Origin: Aquamicrobium sp. | GTDB lineage: Bacteria > Pseudomonadota > Alphaproteobacteria > Rhizobiales > Rhizobiaceae | Length of the DNA: 64,000 nt | Reading direction: 5' to 3' | NCBI RefSeq assembly: GCF_023954335.1 | Contig: NZ_JAMLIE010000003.1 | Span: 235,001-299,000, forward strand | In this document: in pieces, positions 19,497 through 28,493 of the stretch | Layout: each line of letters opens with the position of its first letter | How positions within the stretch are numbered: the first letter of the stretch is position 1 | The notes under the pieces: model-generated | What the model saw: the letters and a program-made list of their open reading frames with translations, nothing else | The model's database searches: none | Told to the model about the DNA's origin: nothing | Position numbers and translations under genes: made by a program

Positions 19497-19817
19497 CTAG
19501 CAGTCGCCGGTGCGCATGCCGTTGTTGCGGATGATGCAGACCGAGGAGGGCGACGGCTGGAGGACGCTGCGCCGGACCGTGTAGGCCCCGTTCGCCCTCG
19601 GGCCGACCGTTCCGGTGGCCATCGTGTCGAGCCGGTTCGTATAGGCCGAATAGGCCATGCGCTCGACCTGGTTCTCCGCCAGCGGCGTCAGCACCAGCGC
19701 CAGCCCGACGGCGGCCGAGCCGAACAGCAGCGCCACGCGCAGCGCGCCCATGCCGAAATCGCTGAAAATGCCGCCGCGGTTCCTGTGCGGCTCTTCCCAC
19801 TCGTCACGCAGCGACAT
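19497..19817 (-). CDS. Hypothetical single-pass membrane protein
   Basis: I do not recognise this 106-residue protein. It starts MSLRDEWEEPHRNRGGIFSDF, then has one membrane helix (MGALRVALLFGSAAVGLALVL, about 22–42). An outer domain ends CIIRNNGMRTGDC with two cysteines. The ATG at 19817 has GAGG upstream; two upstream Met codons do not. The next gene on the same strand is the Flp pilin, about 200 bp downstream. Confidence 0.7.
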   Translation of the reverse strand: MSLRDEWEEPHRNRGGIFSDFGMGALRVALLFGSAAVGLALVLTPLAENQVERMAYSAYTNRLDTMATGTVGPRANGAYTVRRSVLQPSPSSVCIIRNNGMRTGDC

Positions 19818-19930
19818 CGATACCCTCATCACGATCGGCGACACACCGGCGTGGCCACGGCGCCACATGGGTCAATCTTTCACGTTCTTCTAAACGTCCG
19901 ATTAACGATGATGGCGATTTCAAAGCATGA

Positions 19931-19962
19931 AGAAGGCCCGGAAGGTTTCCCCTCCGGGCCTT
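19931..19962 (-). terminator. Terminator downstream of livK
   Basis: Arms AAGGCCCGGA (19933–19942) and TCCGGGCCTT (19953–19962) form a perfect 10-bp stem with a 10-nt loop, 28 bp past the livK stop. The minus-strand tail TTCTTC is only moderately T-rich, so strength is uncertain. The opposite strand has TTTCC and could also stop transcription. Confidence 0.7.
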
Positions 19963-19990
19963 TCCTGTCCGCCTTCGCGGCACGGCGTCC

Positions 19991-21211
19991 TTACGGAAGC
20001 TGGACCGGGCCGACGTCCTTGAAGCCCGCGCCCTCGATCACCGTCTCGATGATGACGCCGGGCACGTCGCCCTTCTCGTCGAACTCGTGGCTGCCGGCGG
20101 CGCCCTCGTAGTTGATGTCCTGGCCGGCGGCGATGAGCCCGACCGCCTTCTGCCACTCGCCCGGCAGGATCACCTCGCCCGGCGCGCTTGCGATCTCGCG
20201 CAGCGCGGCCGACAGGCCCTCGCGGCTGTCGGAGCCGTTCTTCTGGATCGCCAGCGCCAGCATGAAGGCGGCGTCGTAGGACTGGGCGACGAACGAGCCG
20301 GCCGGGTCGAAGCCCGCCGCCTTCGCCGCTTCGGTGAAGAGCGTGGTTCCGGCGGTTTCGGACGAGCCGATCTTGACGCCGATGAAGCCGTCGAGCTTGC
20401 CTTCGCCCACGGCCCCGACGATGCTGTCGCCGACCATGCCGTCGCCGCCGGCGAACTTGTCGAAGTCGCCGCCCTCGAGCGCCTGGCGCACGATGGTCTG
20501 GCCCGAGCCGTCGACATAGGCGAGCACCACGAGGACGTCCGCCCCCGACGAGGCAAGCGAGCCGAGCTCGGCGCGGTAGTCGGCCTTGCCGTCCTCATGC
20601 GCCTCGTTGGCCGCCACCGTGCCGCCCAGCGCCTCGAACGCGGCGGCCGTGGCGTCGGCGAAGCCCTTGCCGTAGTCGTTGTTGACATAGGTGATGGCGA
20701 TGCTGCCGTAGTTCGCCTCGTTCAGCAGCTTGGCGAGGACCTGGCCCGAATAGGCGTCGGACGGGGTGGTGCGGAAGACGAGGTCGTTGTCGTTCAGCCC
20801 CGACAGCGCCGGCGAGGTCGCCGCCGGCGAGATCAGCACCACGCCGCCGGGAATCGCGGCGGTGTTGGCGGCGGCGATCGTCTCGCCCGAGCAGAGCGGG
20901 CCGACCAGCCCCGTCACATTCTCCGAATTGACCATGCGGTCGGCGGCGGCCGAGGCCGCGGTGGTGTCGATGCAGGTGGAATCGCCCTGCAGCAGCGTCA
21001 GCGTGCGGCCGTCGAGGATGCCGCCCTGCTCGTTGACCTGCGCGACGGCGAGCTTCGCGCCCTCGTGGATCGGCGGCACCAGCGACTCGATCGGGCCGGT
21101 GAAGCCGCCGAGAAAGCCGAGCTTGACGTCCTGGGCGTGGGCGGCGGACGCCGCGGCCATGGCGGCGGCGGTGACGGAAGCGGCGAGGAGCCTGCGGAAC
21201 TTCGGTGACAT
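19991..21211 (-). CDS. Branched-chain amino-acid ABC transporter substrate-binding protein (LivK-type)
   Basis: This is a periplasmic binding protein of 406 residues. It has a signal peptide (about 1–27, ending SAAHAQ) and a Peripla_BP_6 fold: VKLGFLGGFTGPIESLVPPIHEGAKLA, the LVGPLCSGETIAAA ligand-contact region, and ITYVNNDYGKGFADA. The start at 21211 follows GGGAGG; the frame is open for 1.6 kb more but that is antisense to the ankyrin gene. No permease or ATPase genes adjoin it, while a livGFHM set without a binding protein lies 27 kb away. A GC hairpin sits in the leader at about 21254–21280. Confidence 0.92.
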   Translation of the reverse strand: MSPKFRRLLAASVTAAAMAAASAAHAQDVKLGFLGGFTGPIESLVPPIHEGAKLAVAQVNEQGGILDGRTLTLLQGDSTCIDTTAASAAADRMVNSENVTGLVGPLCSGETIAAANTAAIPGGVVLISPAATSPALSGLNDNDLVFRTTPSDAYSGQVLAKLLNEANYGSIAITYVNNDYGKGFADATAAAFEALGGTVAANEAHEDGKADYRAELGSLASSGADVLVVLAYVDGSGQTIVRQALEGGDFDKFAGGDGMVGDSIVGAVGEGKLDGFIGVKIGSSETAGTTLFTEAAKAAGFDPAGSFVAQSYDAAFMLALAIQKNGSDSREGLSAALREIASAPGEVILPGEWQKAVGLIAAGQDINYEGAAGSHEFDEKGDVPGVIIETVIEGAGFKDVGPVQLP

Positions 21212-21463
21212 GGAAACCTCCCTGTTAGCCGTAAGACTGAACTCTTGAACTCCGGCGCCCCGCTCGCGGGGCCCGGCCTGCCGCCGATACTCTAGGCCCG
21301 GCCCCGCTTTGTAAAGGCCAGCCGCCGCTGCGGCCCTGAAAAACAACGATAAATCGGCGCGGATCGCCGATCCGTGATCATAGGTGAGGGCGTGGGTGGA
21401 CCGGGCCACAAATTCGCCATCGGGAGCGGGACCACTGGCGACGGGTTGGCTCGGGGTTGCATC

Positions 21464-22903
21464 ATGAAGATCGCGGCATTGGCTTTGCTCTGCGTGCTGG
21501 CGCTGACGCGCTTCGCGCTCGCCGATTTCCATGCGCTGCTGCATCACGCGCGCACGAAGAACCTCGAGGGCGTGCGCGCCCTTCTGGCTGAGGGCGCCGA
21601 CCCCAACCCGCCCCATGAGGGCTACAGCGGCTATACGCCGCTGATGTTCGCGGCCGGCAACGGCGATCCTGAGATGACGCGGCTGCTGCTGAAGGCCGGT
21701 GCCGAGACCGAGCGCCGCGACCACAACAGCGAGCGCGCCCTGCAATGGGCGGCGCGCCAATCCTTCCTCAACCCGTTCCGGGACAACGCCGAATGTGCCC
21801 GCCTGCTGCTCGATGCCGGCGCGCCGGCCGATTCCGGGGCCGACCGCTACGGCTCCTCGCCGCTGATCGACGTCAGCCGCTACGGCAGCGACCCGGCGAT
21901 GGTGCGCCATCTCCTGGCGGCCGGCGCGGACCCCAACCGTGCCGACCAGTCCGGCCAGACGGCGCTCTACGGCGCGGCCGGCACGGCGGGAGGCGAGGAG
22001 AGCGTGCGCCTGCTGCTGGCAGCCGGCGCCGACCCGAACGTTCGCGTCGACCATCTCGGCCAGACGCCGCTGCACAGGGCGGCGCTCTACGGCCGGGCGG
22101 AGACGATCCGCCTGCTGGCGGCGGCCGGCGCGCAAATCGAGGCGCGGCAGGACGAGGGCGAGACGGCGCTGTTCGCCGCGGCCGGGCGCGGCCTCGCCGA
22201 CGGCGTCGACATTCTGCTGTCGCTGGGCGCGGACGTCGACGCGCGCGCCGCCTCGGGCCTGACGCCGGTGCTGGCGGCGATCTCGGGCCGTTACGCTGCC
22301 GCCGGTAACCATGCCGACGCCGCCCGCCGCCTTGCCGGCCGCACCGCCGACATCGACCGCGCCTTCGCGGCGGCGCTGTGGAACGGCATGCCCGAAGTGG
22401 CCGCGCTGCTTTTCGAGCGCGGCGTCGGCATCGATGCGGTCGATCACGAGGGCCGTTCGGCCTTCGCCGCAGCGGCGGCGGTCCAGCAGGATCCGGCTTG
22501 GCTCGACCGGCTTATAGAGGCCGGTGCGGACATCGCCCGCCATGGCGGCGAGGCCATGCTGGAGGCCGCCGCCCGCGGCCGCGACGACCGCGTGGCGCGG
22601 CTGATCGCCCTCGGCGTTGCGGTGTCGCAGACGCCGGTCGGCGCTTCGGCGATCCTCGCCGCGGCCAAGGCGGGACGCGTGTCGACGGTGCGCCTGCTGC
22701 TGGAGCGCGGCGCGCGTCTCGACGCCGTGGCCGGCATGGAGCAGGCGGCGCGCGAGGCCATGGAGGCGGCCCGCGCCGCGCTGGAGGACGTCATCGCCCG
22801 AGCGGAAGCCTCGCGGGCCTATATCGACGTGTCGGCGGAGCGGACGGAACTGGCGCGGCTGGAGGCCGCGCATGCGCGGATCGTCGAGATGCTGGGGCTT
22901 TAG
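21464..22903 (+). CDS. Periplasmic ankyrin-repeat protein
   Basis: This 479-residue protein has a signal peptide (MKIAALALLCVLALTRFALA) and then ankyrin repeats along nearly its whole length. Examples are NLEGVRALLAEGADPN, YTPLMFAAGNGDPEMTRLLLKAGAE, ESVRLLLAAGADPN and TPLHRAALYGRAETIRLLAAAGA. A short helical segment closes it. Ankyrin repeats bind proteins; the partner is unknown. Exported ankyrin proteins are less common than cytosolic ones. The ATG at 21464 was chosen for the signal peptide, though its ribosome-binding site is weak. It is divergent from livK. Confidence 0.85.
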   Translation: MKIAALALLCVLALTRFALADFHALLHHARTKNLEGVRALLAEGADPNPPHEGYSGYTPLMFAAGNGDPEMTRLLLKAGAETERRDHNSERALQWAARQSFLNPFRDNAECARLLLDAGAPADSGADRYGSSPLIDVSRYGSDPAMVRHLLAAGADPNRADQSGQTALYGAAGTAGGEESVRLLLAAGADPNVRVDHLGQTPLHRAALYGRAETIRLLAAAGAQIEARQDEGETALFAAAGRGLADGVDILLSLGADVDARAASGLTPVLAAISGRYAAAGNHADAARRLAGRTADIDRAFAAALWNGMPEVAALLFERGVGIDAVDHEGRSAFAAAAAVQQDPAWLDRLIEAGADIARHGGEAMLEAAARGRDDRVARLIALGVAVSQTPVGASAILAAAKAGRVSTVRLLLERGARLDAVAGMEQAAREAMEAARAALEDVIARAEASRAYIDVSAERTELARLEAAHARIVEMLGL

Positions 22904-22915
22904 TGCCCGCCGCGC

Positions 22916-23797
22916 TCAGCGCGTCGGCACCGGGTGCTCGCCGCGATAGTCGTAGAAGCCGCGGCCGGTCTTGCGGCCGAGCCAGCCGGCCTCGACATAC
23001 TTCACCAGAAGCGGGCACGGCCGGTACTTGGAGTCGGACAGGCCGTCATGCAGCACCTGCATGATCGACAGGCAGGTGTCGAGGCCGATGAAGTCGGCGA
23101 GTTGCAGCGGGCCCATCGGGTGGTTGGCGCCGAGCTTCATCGCCGTGTCGATCGCCTCGACCGTGCCGACACCCTCGTAGAGCGTGTAGATCGCCTCGTT
23201 GATCATCGGCAAAAGGATGCGGTTGACGATGAAGGCCGGGAAATCCTCGGCGACGGTGATGGTCTTGTCGAGGCTGGAGACGAAGCCCTTGGCCGTCTCG
23301 AAGGTCGTGTCCTCGGTAGCGATGCCGCGCACCAGCTCGACCAACTTCATCACCGGCACCGGGTTCATGAAATGGATGCCGATGAAGCGCTCGGGCCGGT
23401 CGGTCTGCGCCGCGAGCCGCGTGATCGAGATCGAGGAGGTGTTGGTGGCCAGCAGCGCCTCGGGATTCAGGAGCGGACAGAGCTGGGCGAAGATCTTGCG
23501 CTTGACCGTCTCGTCCTCGGTCGCCGCCTCGATGACGAGGTCGACATCGGCGAGGTCGTCGAGCGCCGGGGCCGACTCGATGCGATCGATCGCGGCACGA
23601 TGCACGGCCTCCTCCATCTTGCCGGAGGAAACCTGGCGCGCCATGTTGCCGTTGATCGTGGCGAGCCCTGCCTCGATCCGCTCCGCAGAAATGTCGTAGA
23701 GCTTGACCCGGTAGCCGGCGACGGCGGCCACATGCGCGATGCCGCCGCCCATCTGGCCCGCCCCGATGATGCCAACCGTCGAAATCCTGCCACTCAT
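22916..23797 (-). CDS. 3-hydroxybutyryl-CoA dehydrogenase
   Basis: This 293-residue enzyme interconverts acetoacetyl-CoA and 3-hydroxybutyryl-CoA in polyhydroxybutyrate/butyrate metabolism. The NAD-binding motif is VGIIGAGQMGGGIAHVAA. The catalytic region IGIHFMNPVPVMKLVELV contains the His, and the C-terminal dimerisation domain includes NRILLPMINEAI and HPMGPLQLADFIGLD. It follows etfBA on the same strand, beyond the etfA terminator, an order often seen in rhizobia (from memory). Confidence 0.95.
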   Translation of the reverse strand: MSGRISTVGIIGAGQMGGGIAHVAAVAGYRVKLYDISAERIEAGLATINGNMARQVSSGKMEEAVHRAAIDRIESAPALDDLADVDLVIEAATEDETVKRKIFAQLCPLLNPEALLATNTSSISITRLAAQTDRPERFIGIHFMNPVPVMKLVELVRGIATEDTTFETAKGFVSSLDKTITVAEDFPAFIVNRILLPMINEAIYTLYEGVGTVEAIDTAMKLGANHPMGPLQLADFIGLDTCLSIMQVLHDGLSDSKYRPCPLLVKYVEAGWLGRKTGRGFYDYRGEHPVPTR

Positions 23798-23870
23798 GGT
23801 CCAGCCCCGTCATCCGGCCTTTGCGGCCATTATAATCCGGCCTTCGCCGCCAGTATGTTGCAGCGCAAAA

Positions 23871-23906
23871 TAGAAGGACGGGGTGGCCTCTGTCCACCCC
23901 GTCCTT
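23871..23906 (-). terminator. Terminator downstream of etfA
   Basis: Perfect 13-bp arms AAGGACGGGGTGG (23874–23886) and CCACCCCGTCCTT (23894–23906) enclose a 7-nt loop. On the minus strand CTATTTTG follows. Confidence 0.85.
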
Positions 23907-23972
23907 CAACAATAGTCCCGGTCTCGGCCCGGGGCAACGCACGCCGCCGGCGCGTGGCCTCGGCGTGGGGCG

Positions 23973-24902
23973 TCAGAGCGCCTTTTCGAGCTCCGGCAGG
24001 ATGGTGAAGAGGTCGCCGACGAGGCCGTAGTCCGCCACCTGGAAGATCGGGGCCTCCTCGTCCTTGTTGATGGCGACGATGACCTTCGAGTCCTTCATGC
24101 CGGCGAGGTGCTGGATCGCGCCGGAAATGCCGACGGCGATGTAGAGCTCCGGCGCAACGACCTTGCCGGTCTGGCCGACCTGCCAGTCGTTCGGCGCGTA
24201 GCCGGCGTCGACCGCCGCGCGGCTGGCGCCGACGGCGGCGCCAAGCTTGTCGGCGACGGGCAGGATCACTTCCTCGAACTTCTCCGACGAGCCGAGCGCC
24301 CGGCCGCCCGAGATGATGATCTTCGCCGAGGTCAGCTCCGGACGGTCGCTCTCCGACAGCTTGTTCTCGACGAAGGAGGACACGGCCGGATTGGCGGCCG
24401 CCGAAACCGTCTCGACCGAAGCCGAGCCGCCCTCGCCCGTCGCCTGGAACGAGGCGGTGCGCACGGTGATGACCTTCTTGGCGTCGGTCGACTGCACGGT
24501 CTGGATGGCGTTGCCGGCATAGATCGGCCGCTTGAACGTGTCGGCGGAAACCACCTCGATGATCTCGGACACCTGCGCGACATCGAGCAGGGCGGCGACG
24601 CGCGGCAGGACGTTCTTGCCCATGGTCGTCGCCGGCGCGATCACCGTGTCGTAGTTGCCGGCGAGCGAGACGACGAGCGCAGCAAGCGGCTCGGCCAGCC
24701 GCTCGGCGAGCTCGTCGGCCTCGGCGAGCAGCACCTTGCGCACGCCCGAGAGCTTGGCGGCCGCGTCGGCGGCGGCCTTCGCGCCCTTGCCGGCGACCAG
24801 CACGTCGACGTCGCCGCCGATCTTGGCGGCCGCCGTCAGCGCCTTGGCGGTCTGGTCGGAAAGGGTGGCGTTGTCATGTTCGGCAACGAGAAGAATGGCC
24901 AT
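23973..24902 (-). CDS. etfA: Electron transfer flavoprotein alpha subunit
   Basis: EtfA (309 residues) binds FAD and passes electrons from acyl-CoA dehydrogenases to ETF-quinone oxidoreductase. The N-terminal ETF domain is followed by the FAD-binding C-terminal domain: ISGGRALGSSEKFEEVI, GAAVGASRAAVDAGYAPNDWQVGQTGKVV, LYIAVGISGAIQHLAGM, and AINKDEEAPIFQVADYGLVGD. It lies 25 bp after etfB, with GGGAGATC before the ATG. Confidence 0.97.
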   Translation of the reverse strand: MAILLVAEHDNATLSDQTAKALTAAAKIGGDVDVLVAGKGAKAAADAAAKLSGVRKVLLAEADELAERLAEPLAALVVSLAGNYDTVIAPATTMGKNVLPRVAALLDVAQVSEIIEVVSADTFKRPIYAGNAIQTVQSTDAKKVITVRTASFQATGEGGSASVETVSAAANPAVSSFVENKLSESDRPELTSAKIIISGGRALGSSEKFEEVILPVADKLGAAVGASRAAVDAGYAPNDWQVGQTGKVVAPELYIAVGISGAIQHLAGMKDSKVIVAINKDEEAPIFQVADYGLVGDLFTILPELEKAL

Positions 24903-24927
24903 TTTATCGATCTCCCTTTTCCGAGCC

Positions 24928-25674
24928 CTAGAGGACGCCTGCGGACTTCAGGCTGGAAACCAGTTCCGCCACGTCCTTGACCTTGACGCCCGCTTTGCGG
25001 CCGCCCGGCTCCTCGGTCTTCAGCACCTTGAGGCGCGGCGAGACGTCGACGCCGTAGTCGGCGACGGCCTTCTCGTCGAGCGGCTTCTTCTTCGCCTTCA
25101 TGATGTTGGGCAGAGAGGCGTAGCGCGGCTGGTTGAGGCGCAGGTCGACGGTGACGACCGCCGGCAGCTTGATCTCGACCACCTGGAGGCCGCCGTCGAC
25201 CTCGCGCGTCACCTTGGCCTTGCCGTCGGCCAGCTCGACCTCGGAGGCGAAGGTGCCCTGCGCCCAGCCGAGCAGCGCCGCCAGCATCTGGCCGGTCTGG
25301 TTGGCGTCGTCGTCGATGGCCTGCTTGCCGAGGATCACCAGTTCCGGCTTCTCCTCGTCGACCACGGCCTTGACGATCTTGGCGACGCCGAGCGGCTCGA
25401 CCGTCTCGTCGGTCTTGACGAGGATGCCGCGATCCGCGCCCATGGCCAGCGCCGTGCGGATCGTCTCGGCCGACTGGGCCGGACCGATGGAGACGACGAC
25501 GATCTCGCTCGCCTTGCCGGCCTCCTTGAGGCGGATCGCCTCCTCGATCGCGATCTCGTCGAACGGGTTCATCGACATCTTGACATTGGCAAGCTCGACG
25601 CCCGAGCCGTCCGACTTCACGCGGATCTTCACGTTGAAGTCCACAACCCGCTTGACCGGAACAAGAACTTTCAT
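24928..25674 (-). CDS. etfB: Electron transfer flavoprotein beta subunit
   Basis: EtfB (248 residues) is the partner of EtfA and binds AMP. The N-terminus MKVLVPVKRVVDFNVKIRVK, the middle ILGKQAIDDDANQTGQMLAALLGW and the signature VEIKLPAVVTVDLRLNQPRY are all present. It is the first gene of etfBA. Confidence 0.97.
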   Translation of the reverse strand: MKVLVPVKRVVDFNVKIRVKSDGSGVELANVKMSMNPFDEIAIEEAIRLKEAGKASEIVVVSIGPAQSAETIRTALAMGADRGILVKTDETVEPLGVAKIVKAVVDEEKPELVILGKQAIDDDANQTGQMLAALLGWAQGTFASEVELADGKAKVTREVDGGLQVVEIKLPAVVTVDLRLNQPRYASLPNIMKAKKKPLDEKAVADYGVDVSPRLKVLKTEEPGGRKAGVKVKDVAELVSSLKSAGVL

Positions 25675-25814
25675 GCGCTCAAAACCTTTCCGAGAGATTC
25701 GAGGAAGCTGGCTGGCAGCATTCCTGCCGTTCGCTTGCCGGATATGGAATTCGCCGAGGCGAGACCGCCCGCACCCGTCGCTCGCGAAGACGGCATGGGC
25801 CGTGGCCGCATGTG

Positions 25815-25843
25815 GCTGTAGTAGCCCTCCGTGGCAGCGTCAA
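25815..25843 (-). promoter_or_regulatory. Possible sigma-70-type promoter for etfBA
   Basis: On the minus strand TTGACG (reverse of 25838–25843) is followed after 17 bp by TACAGC (reverse of 25815–25820), about 140 bp before etfB. The -35 is good and the -10 weak. Confidence 0.35.
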
Positions 25844-25883
25844 TATGCTTGCGGGCTTCAAACCGTTTGAAAAGCGCGGCGGA

Positions 25884-26642
25884 TCAGCGCCGGCCCCAGG
25901 GAGAGGCGACCGGTTCGGGCGCCTGCTCGGGCTCGGTCTTCACCGCCTGCGGCGTCACGATCTCGCGGTCGAACAGCGGCACGCCGCGCCGGCGCATGAA
26001 CAGCACCAGCACCGCGCCGGCGACGATTCCGCCGAGATGCGCGGCCCACGAGATCTCGTCGTCGCCTGCCACGAACATCATGAACACCTGGAAGGCGATC
26101 CACAGGACGAGCACGATCGAGGCCGGCAGGCGCAGCGGGATGCGGCCGAGCGCCAGCACCCAAATCTTCACGCGCGGATGCAGCATCAGATAGGCGGCGA
26201 CCACGCCGGCGATCGCCCCCGACGCGCCGATCAGCGGCGCTTCCGACGCCGGGGCGATGATGCCATGCGCGAACGCGCCGGCCACGGCGCAGGCGAGATA
26301 GAAGACGAGGAAGCGGAAATGGCCGAGCGCGTCCTCGATATTGTCGCCGAACACCCACAGGAACAGCATGTTGCCGCCCAGATGCCAGATGTCGCCGTGC
26401 AGGAAGGCATAGGTGATGTAGGTCAGGTCGTCCGGCACCAGCACCCATTCGTCCGGCCGCTCGGCAATGTCGAACACGGTGGAGGGGATGTAGCCGAGGC
26501 CGATCACCGCCGCCTGCTCGAACCCTTCGCCGGACAGCCGCGTCATCAGGAAGACGATGACGTTGGCCGCGATCAGCGCCATCGTCACGTATTGCAGGCG
26601 GATATGCTTGAGGCTGTTGGCGTCGTGCAGCGGAATGAACAT
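25884..26642 (-). CDS. Rhomboid family intramembrane serine protease
   Basis: This 252-residue protein has about six membrane helices. The catalytic Ser is in LIGASGAIAGVVAAY and the His in ISWAAHLGGIVAGAVL; the helix-2 motif reads HGDIWHLGGNMLFLWVFGDNIED. It should cleave membrane proteins within the bilayer. Its substrates are unknown. The tail after the last helix is charged and variable. Confidence 0.92.
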   Translation of the reverse strand: MFIPLHDANSLKHIRLQYVTMALIAANVIVFLMTRLSGEGFEQAAVIGLGYIPSTVFDIAERPDEWVLVPDDLTYITYAFLHGDIWHLGGNMLFLWVFGDNIEDALGHFRFLVFYLACAVAGAFAHGIIAPASEAPLIGASGAIAGVVAAYLMLHPRVKIWVLALGRIPLRLPASIVLVLWIAFQVFMMFVAGDDEISWAAHLGGIVAGAVLVLFMRRRGVPLFDREIVTPQAVKTEPEQAPEPVASPWGRR

Positions 26643-26672
26643 GCGTCGCGGTCCTTTCCGCCCGTTCTTCGG

Positions 26673-27254
26673 CTATCTATTCTGGCCCGGCACCCATAGC
26701 ACGTCGATCGCGCCCCTGTCATTTGCCGCCCGCGCGGCGACGAACAGGAAGTCGGAGACGCGGTTGATGTAGCGGATCGCCGCCTCGCCGACCTTCTCGC
26801 CTTCCTTGAGCGACAATTCGACGATCATGCGCTCGGCCCGGCGCGAGACGGTGCGGGCCAGATGCAGCGCCGCAGCCGCCGGCGAGCCGCCCGGCAGCAC
26901 GAAGCTGCGCAGGGTGGGGATGCCCTTGTTGACGGCGTCGATGTCGCCTTCCAGCCGCTTCACCTGCGAATCGAGGATGCGCAGCGGCTCGTAGCCGAGG
27001 TCCTCGCCGGTGTCGGGCGTCGCCAGCTCCGCGCCGAGGTCGAACAGGTCGTTCTGGATGCGCCCGAGCATGACGTCGAGCTCGGGATGCGCGTCCTTCG
27101 TGTGGAGCCGCGCCAGGCCGATGCAGGCATTGGCCTCGTCCACCGTGCCGTAGGAGGCGACGCGCAGGTCGTATTTCGGCCGCCGCTCGCCGGTGCCGAG
27201 CGCGGTCGTGCCGTCGTCGCCGGTGCGGGTGTAGATCTTGTTGAGGATGACCAT
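26673..27254 (-). CDS. PduO-type ATP:cob(I)alamin adenosyltransferase
   Basis: This 193-residue enzyme adds the adenosyl group of ATP to corrinoid to give adenosylcobalamin. The N-terminal ATP loop YTRTGDDGTTALGTGERRPK, the RTVSRRAERMIVELS helix and the C-terminal YINRVSDFLFVAAR block are all diagnostic. It starts 15 bp after the small HIG1-like gene and lies upstream of rhomboid on the same strand. Confidence 0.95.
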   Translation of the reverse strand: MVILNKIYTRTGDDGTTALGTGERRPKYDLRVASYGTVDEANACIGLARLHTKDAHPELDVMLGRIQNDLFDLGAELATPDTGEDLGYEPLRILDSQVKRLEGDIDAVNKGIPTLRSFVLPGGSPAAAALHLARTVSRRAERMIVELSLKEGEKVGEAAIRYINRVSDFLFVAARAANDRGAIDVLWVPGQNR

Positions 27255-27269
27255 GGCTTTTTCCCTCCT

Positions 27270-27461
27270 TCAGCCGCGTGAGAACCACAGCGCCAGCAAG
27301 ATGAAGATGAGCGCGAAGAACTGGAGGATGACGCGCGCCTGCATCAGCTTGTTCGACGTGTTGCCCGAGCCGCCGCGCAGCATGTTGATCAGCCCCCGGA
27401 TGAGAACGATCACCACGGCGGCCATGAACACGATGGCGACGATGTTGAAGACTGTGGACAT
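27270..27461 (-). CDS. HIG1-like twin transmembrane protein
   Basis: This 63-residue protein has two membrane helices (about 6–25 and 42–60) joined by GGSGNTSNKLMQARVILQF. The arrangement fits the HIG1/hypoxia-induced family, whose mitochondrial members associate with cytochrome oxidase supercomplexes. The start at 27461 excludes a Pro/Arg-rich extension that does not look coding. It is likely co-transcribed with pduO. Confidence 0.8.
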   Translation of the reverse strand: MSTVFNIVAIVFMAAVVIVLIRGLINMLRGGSGNTSNKLMQARVILQFFALIFILLALWFSRG

Positions 27462-27623
27462 TGGGGGCGGCTTTCGTGGCAGCTTTCGGGAAGAACGCGC
27501 AAGCGGCGGGAATGGGCAGTGAGGGCCGGGCGTCCGACTCACCCGGAATTTTCCACTTTCCGGTCTGGCGTGTTAAGGGCCATCATTCCCATATTCGCAG
27601 GGACGACACAATCGGCGGAACGG

Positions 27624-28490
27624 ATGCTGCGCATACTTGCTGTTACCAAACGGATTCTCGGCGATGCGCTGGGCCACTTCAACAATGACGACGGCTGGGC
27701 CATCGCCAGCCATCTCGCCCTGTCGGCGCTGCTTGCGCTGTTTCCCTTCCTGATCTTCGCCACCTCGCTGGCGAGCTTCCTCGGCGCACAGGCCTTCGCC
27801 GACACCGCCGTCCACCTCGTCTTCGACACCTGGCCCGACGAGATCGCCGAGCCGATCGCCCGCGAGGTGACCAGCGTGCTGACCGTCCAGCGCGGCGACG
27901 TGCTGACCTTCGGCATCCTGATCGCCGCCTATTTCGCCTCCAACGGCATCGAGGCGCTGCGCGTGGGGCTGAACCGCGCCTACCGCGTGATCGAGACGCG
28001 CTCGATCTTCGTGCTGCGCGCCCAGAGCCTCGGCTTCGTCGTCGTGGCGACGCTGGGCTTCGTCGTCGTCTCGGCGCTGCTGGTCTTCGCGCCCATCGCC
28101 GTCGGCATCGCCGAGCAGCGCCTGCCGTGGATACGGCCCTATACCGGCACCATCACGGTGTGGCGCTTCCTCATCGCCGTCGTCGTCATCGTCGCGGCGC
28201 TGATCGCGGTGCATATGTGGCTTCCGGCCGGGCGGCGGCGCTTCCGCGACATCGTGCCGGGGCTGGTCTTCACGCTGGTGTTCTGGGTCGCTGGCTCCTC
28301 GGCCTTCGCCGCCTATCTCGGCCGCTTCTCGTCCTATGCCTCGACCTATGCCGGCCTCGCCTCGCTGATGATCGCGCTCGTCTTCCTCTACATGATCTCG
28401 GCGATCTTCATCATCGGCGGCGAGCTGAACGCAGCGATCCGGCGCTATCTCGACGCGCGCGCCAATGTCAGGCCCATAGAAGGGACCTGA
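27624..28490 (+). CDS. YihY/BrkB family inner-membrane protein
   Basis: This 288-residue protein has six predicted helices and the family features NNDDGWAIASHLALSALLALFPFLIF, ASNGIEALRVGLNRAY, and a final AAYLGRFSSYASTYAGLASLMIALVFLYM block. It was once annotated as ribonuclease BN; the function is unknown. The ATG at 27624 follows GGCGGAA and starts the conserved region. Confidence 0.88.
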   Translation: MLRILAVTKRILGDALGHFNNDDGWAIASHLALSALLALFPFLIFATSLASFLGAQAFADTAVHLVFDTWPDEIAEPIAREVTSVLTVQRGDVLTFGILIAAYFASNGIEALRVGLNRAYRVIETRSIFVLRAQSLGFVVVATLGFVVVSALLVFAPIAVGIAEQRLPWIRPYTGTITVWRFLIAVVVIVAALIAVHMWLPAGRRRFRDIVPGLVFTLVFWVAGSSAFAAYLGRFSSYASTYAGLASLMIALVFLYMISAIFIIGGELNAAIRRYLDARANVRPIEGT

Positions 28491-28493
28491 GCT

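Noticed and set aside
19991..22873. livK as a 960-residue protein
   Set aside because: The extra N-terminal part is antisense to the ankyrin gene, and the signal peptide and Shine-Dalgarno at 21211 fix the real start.
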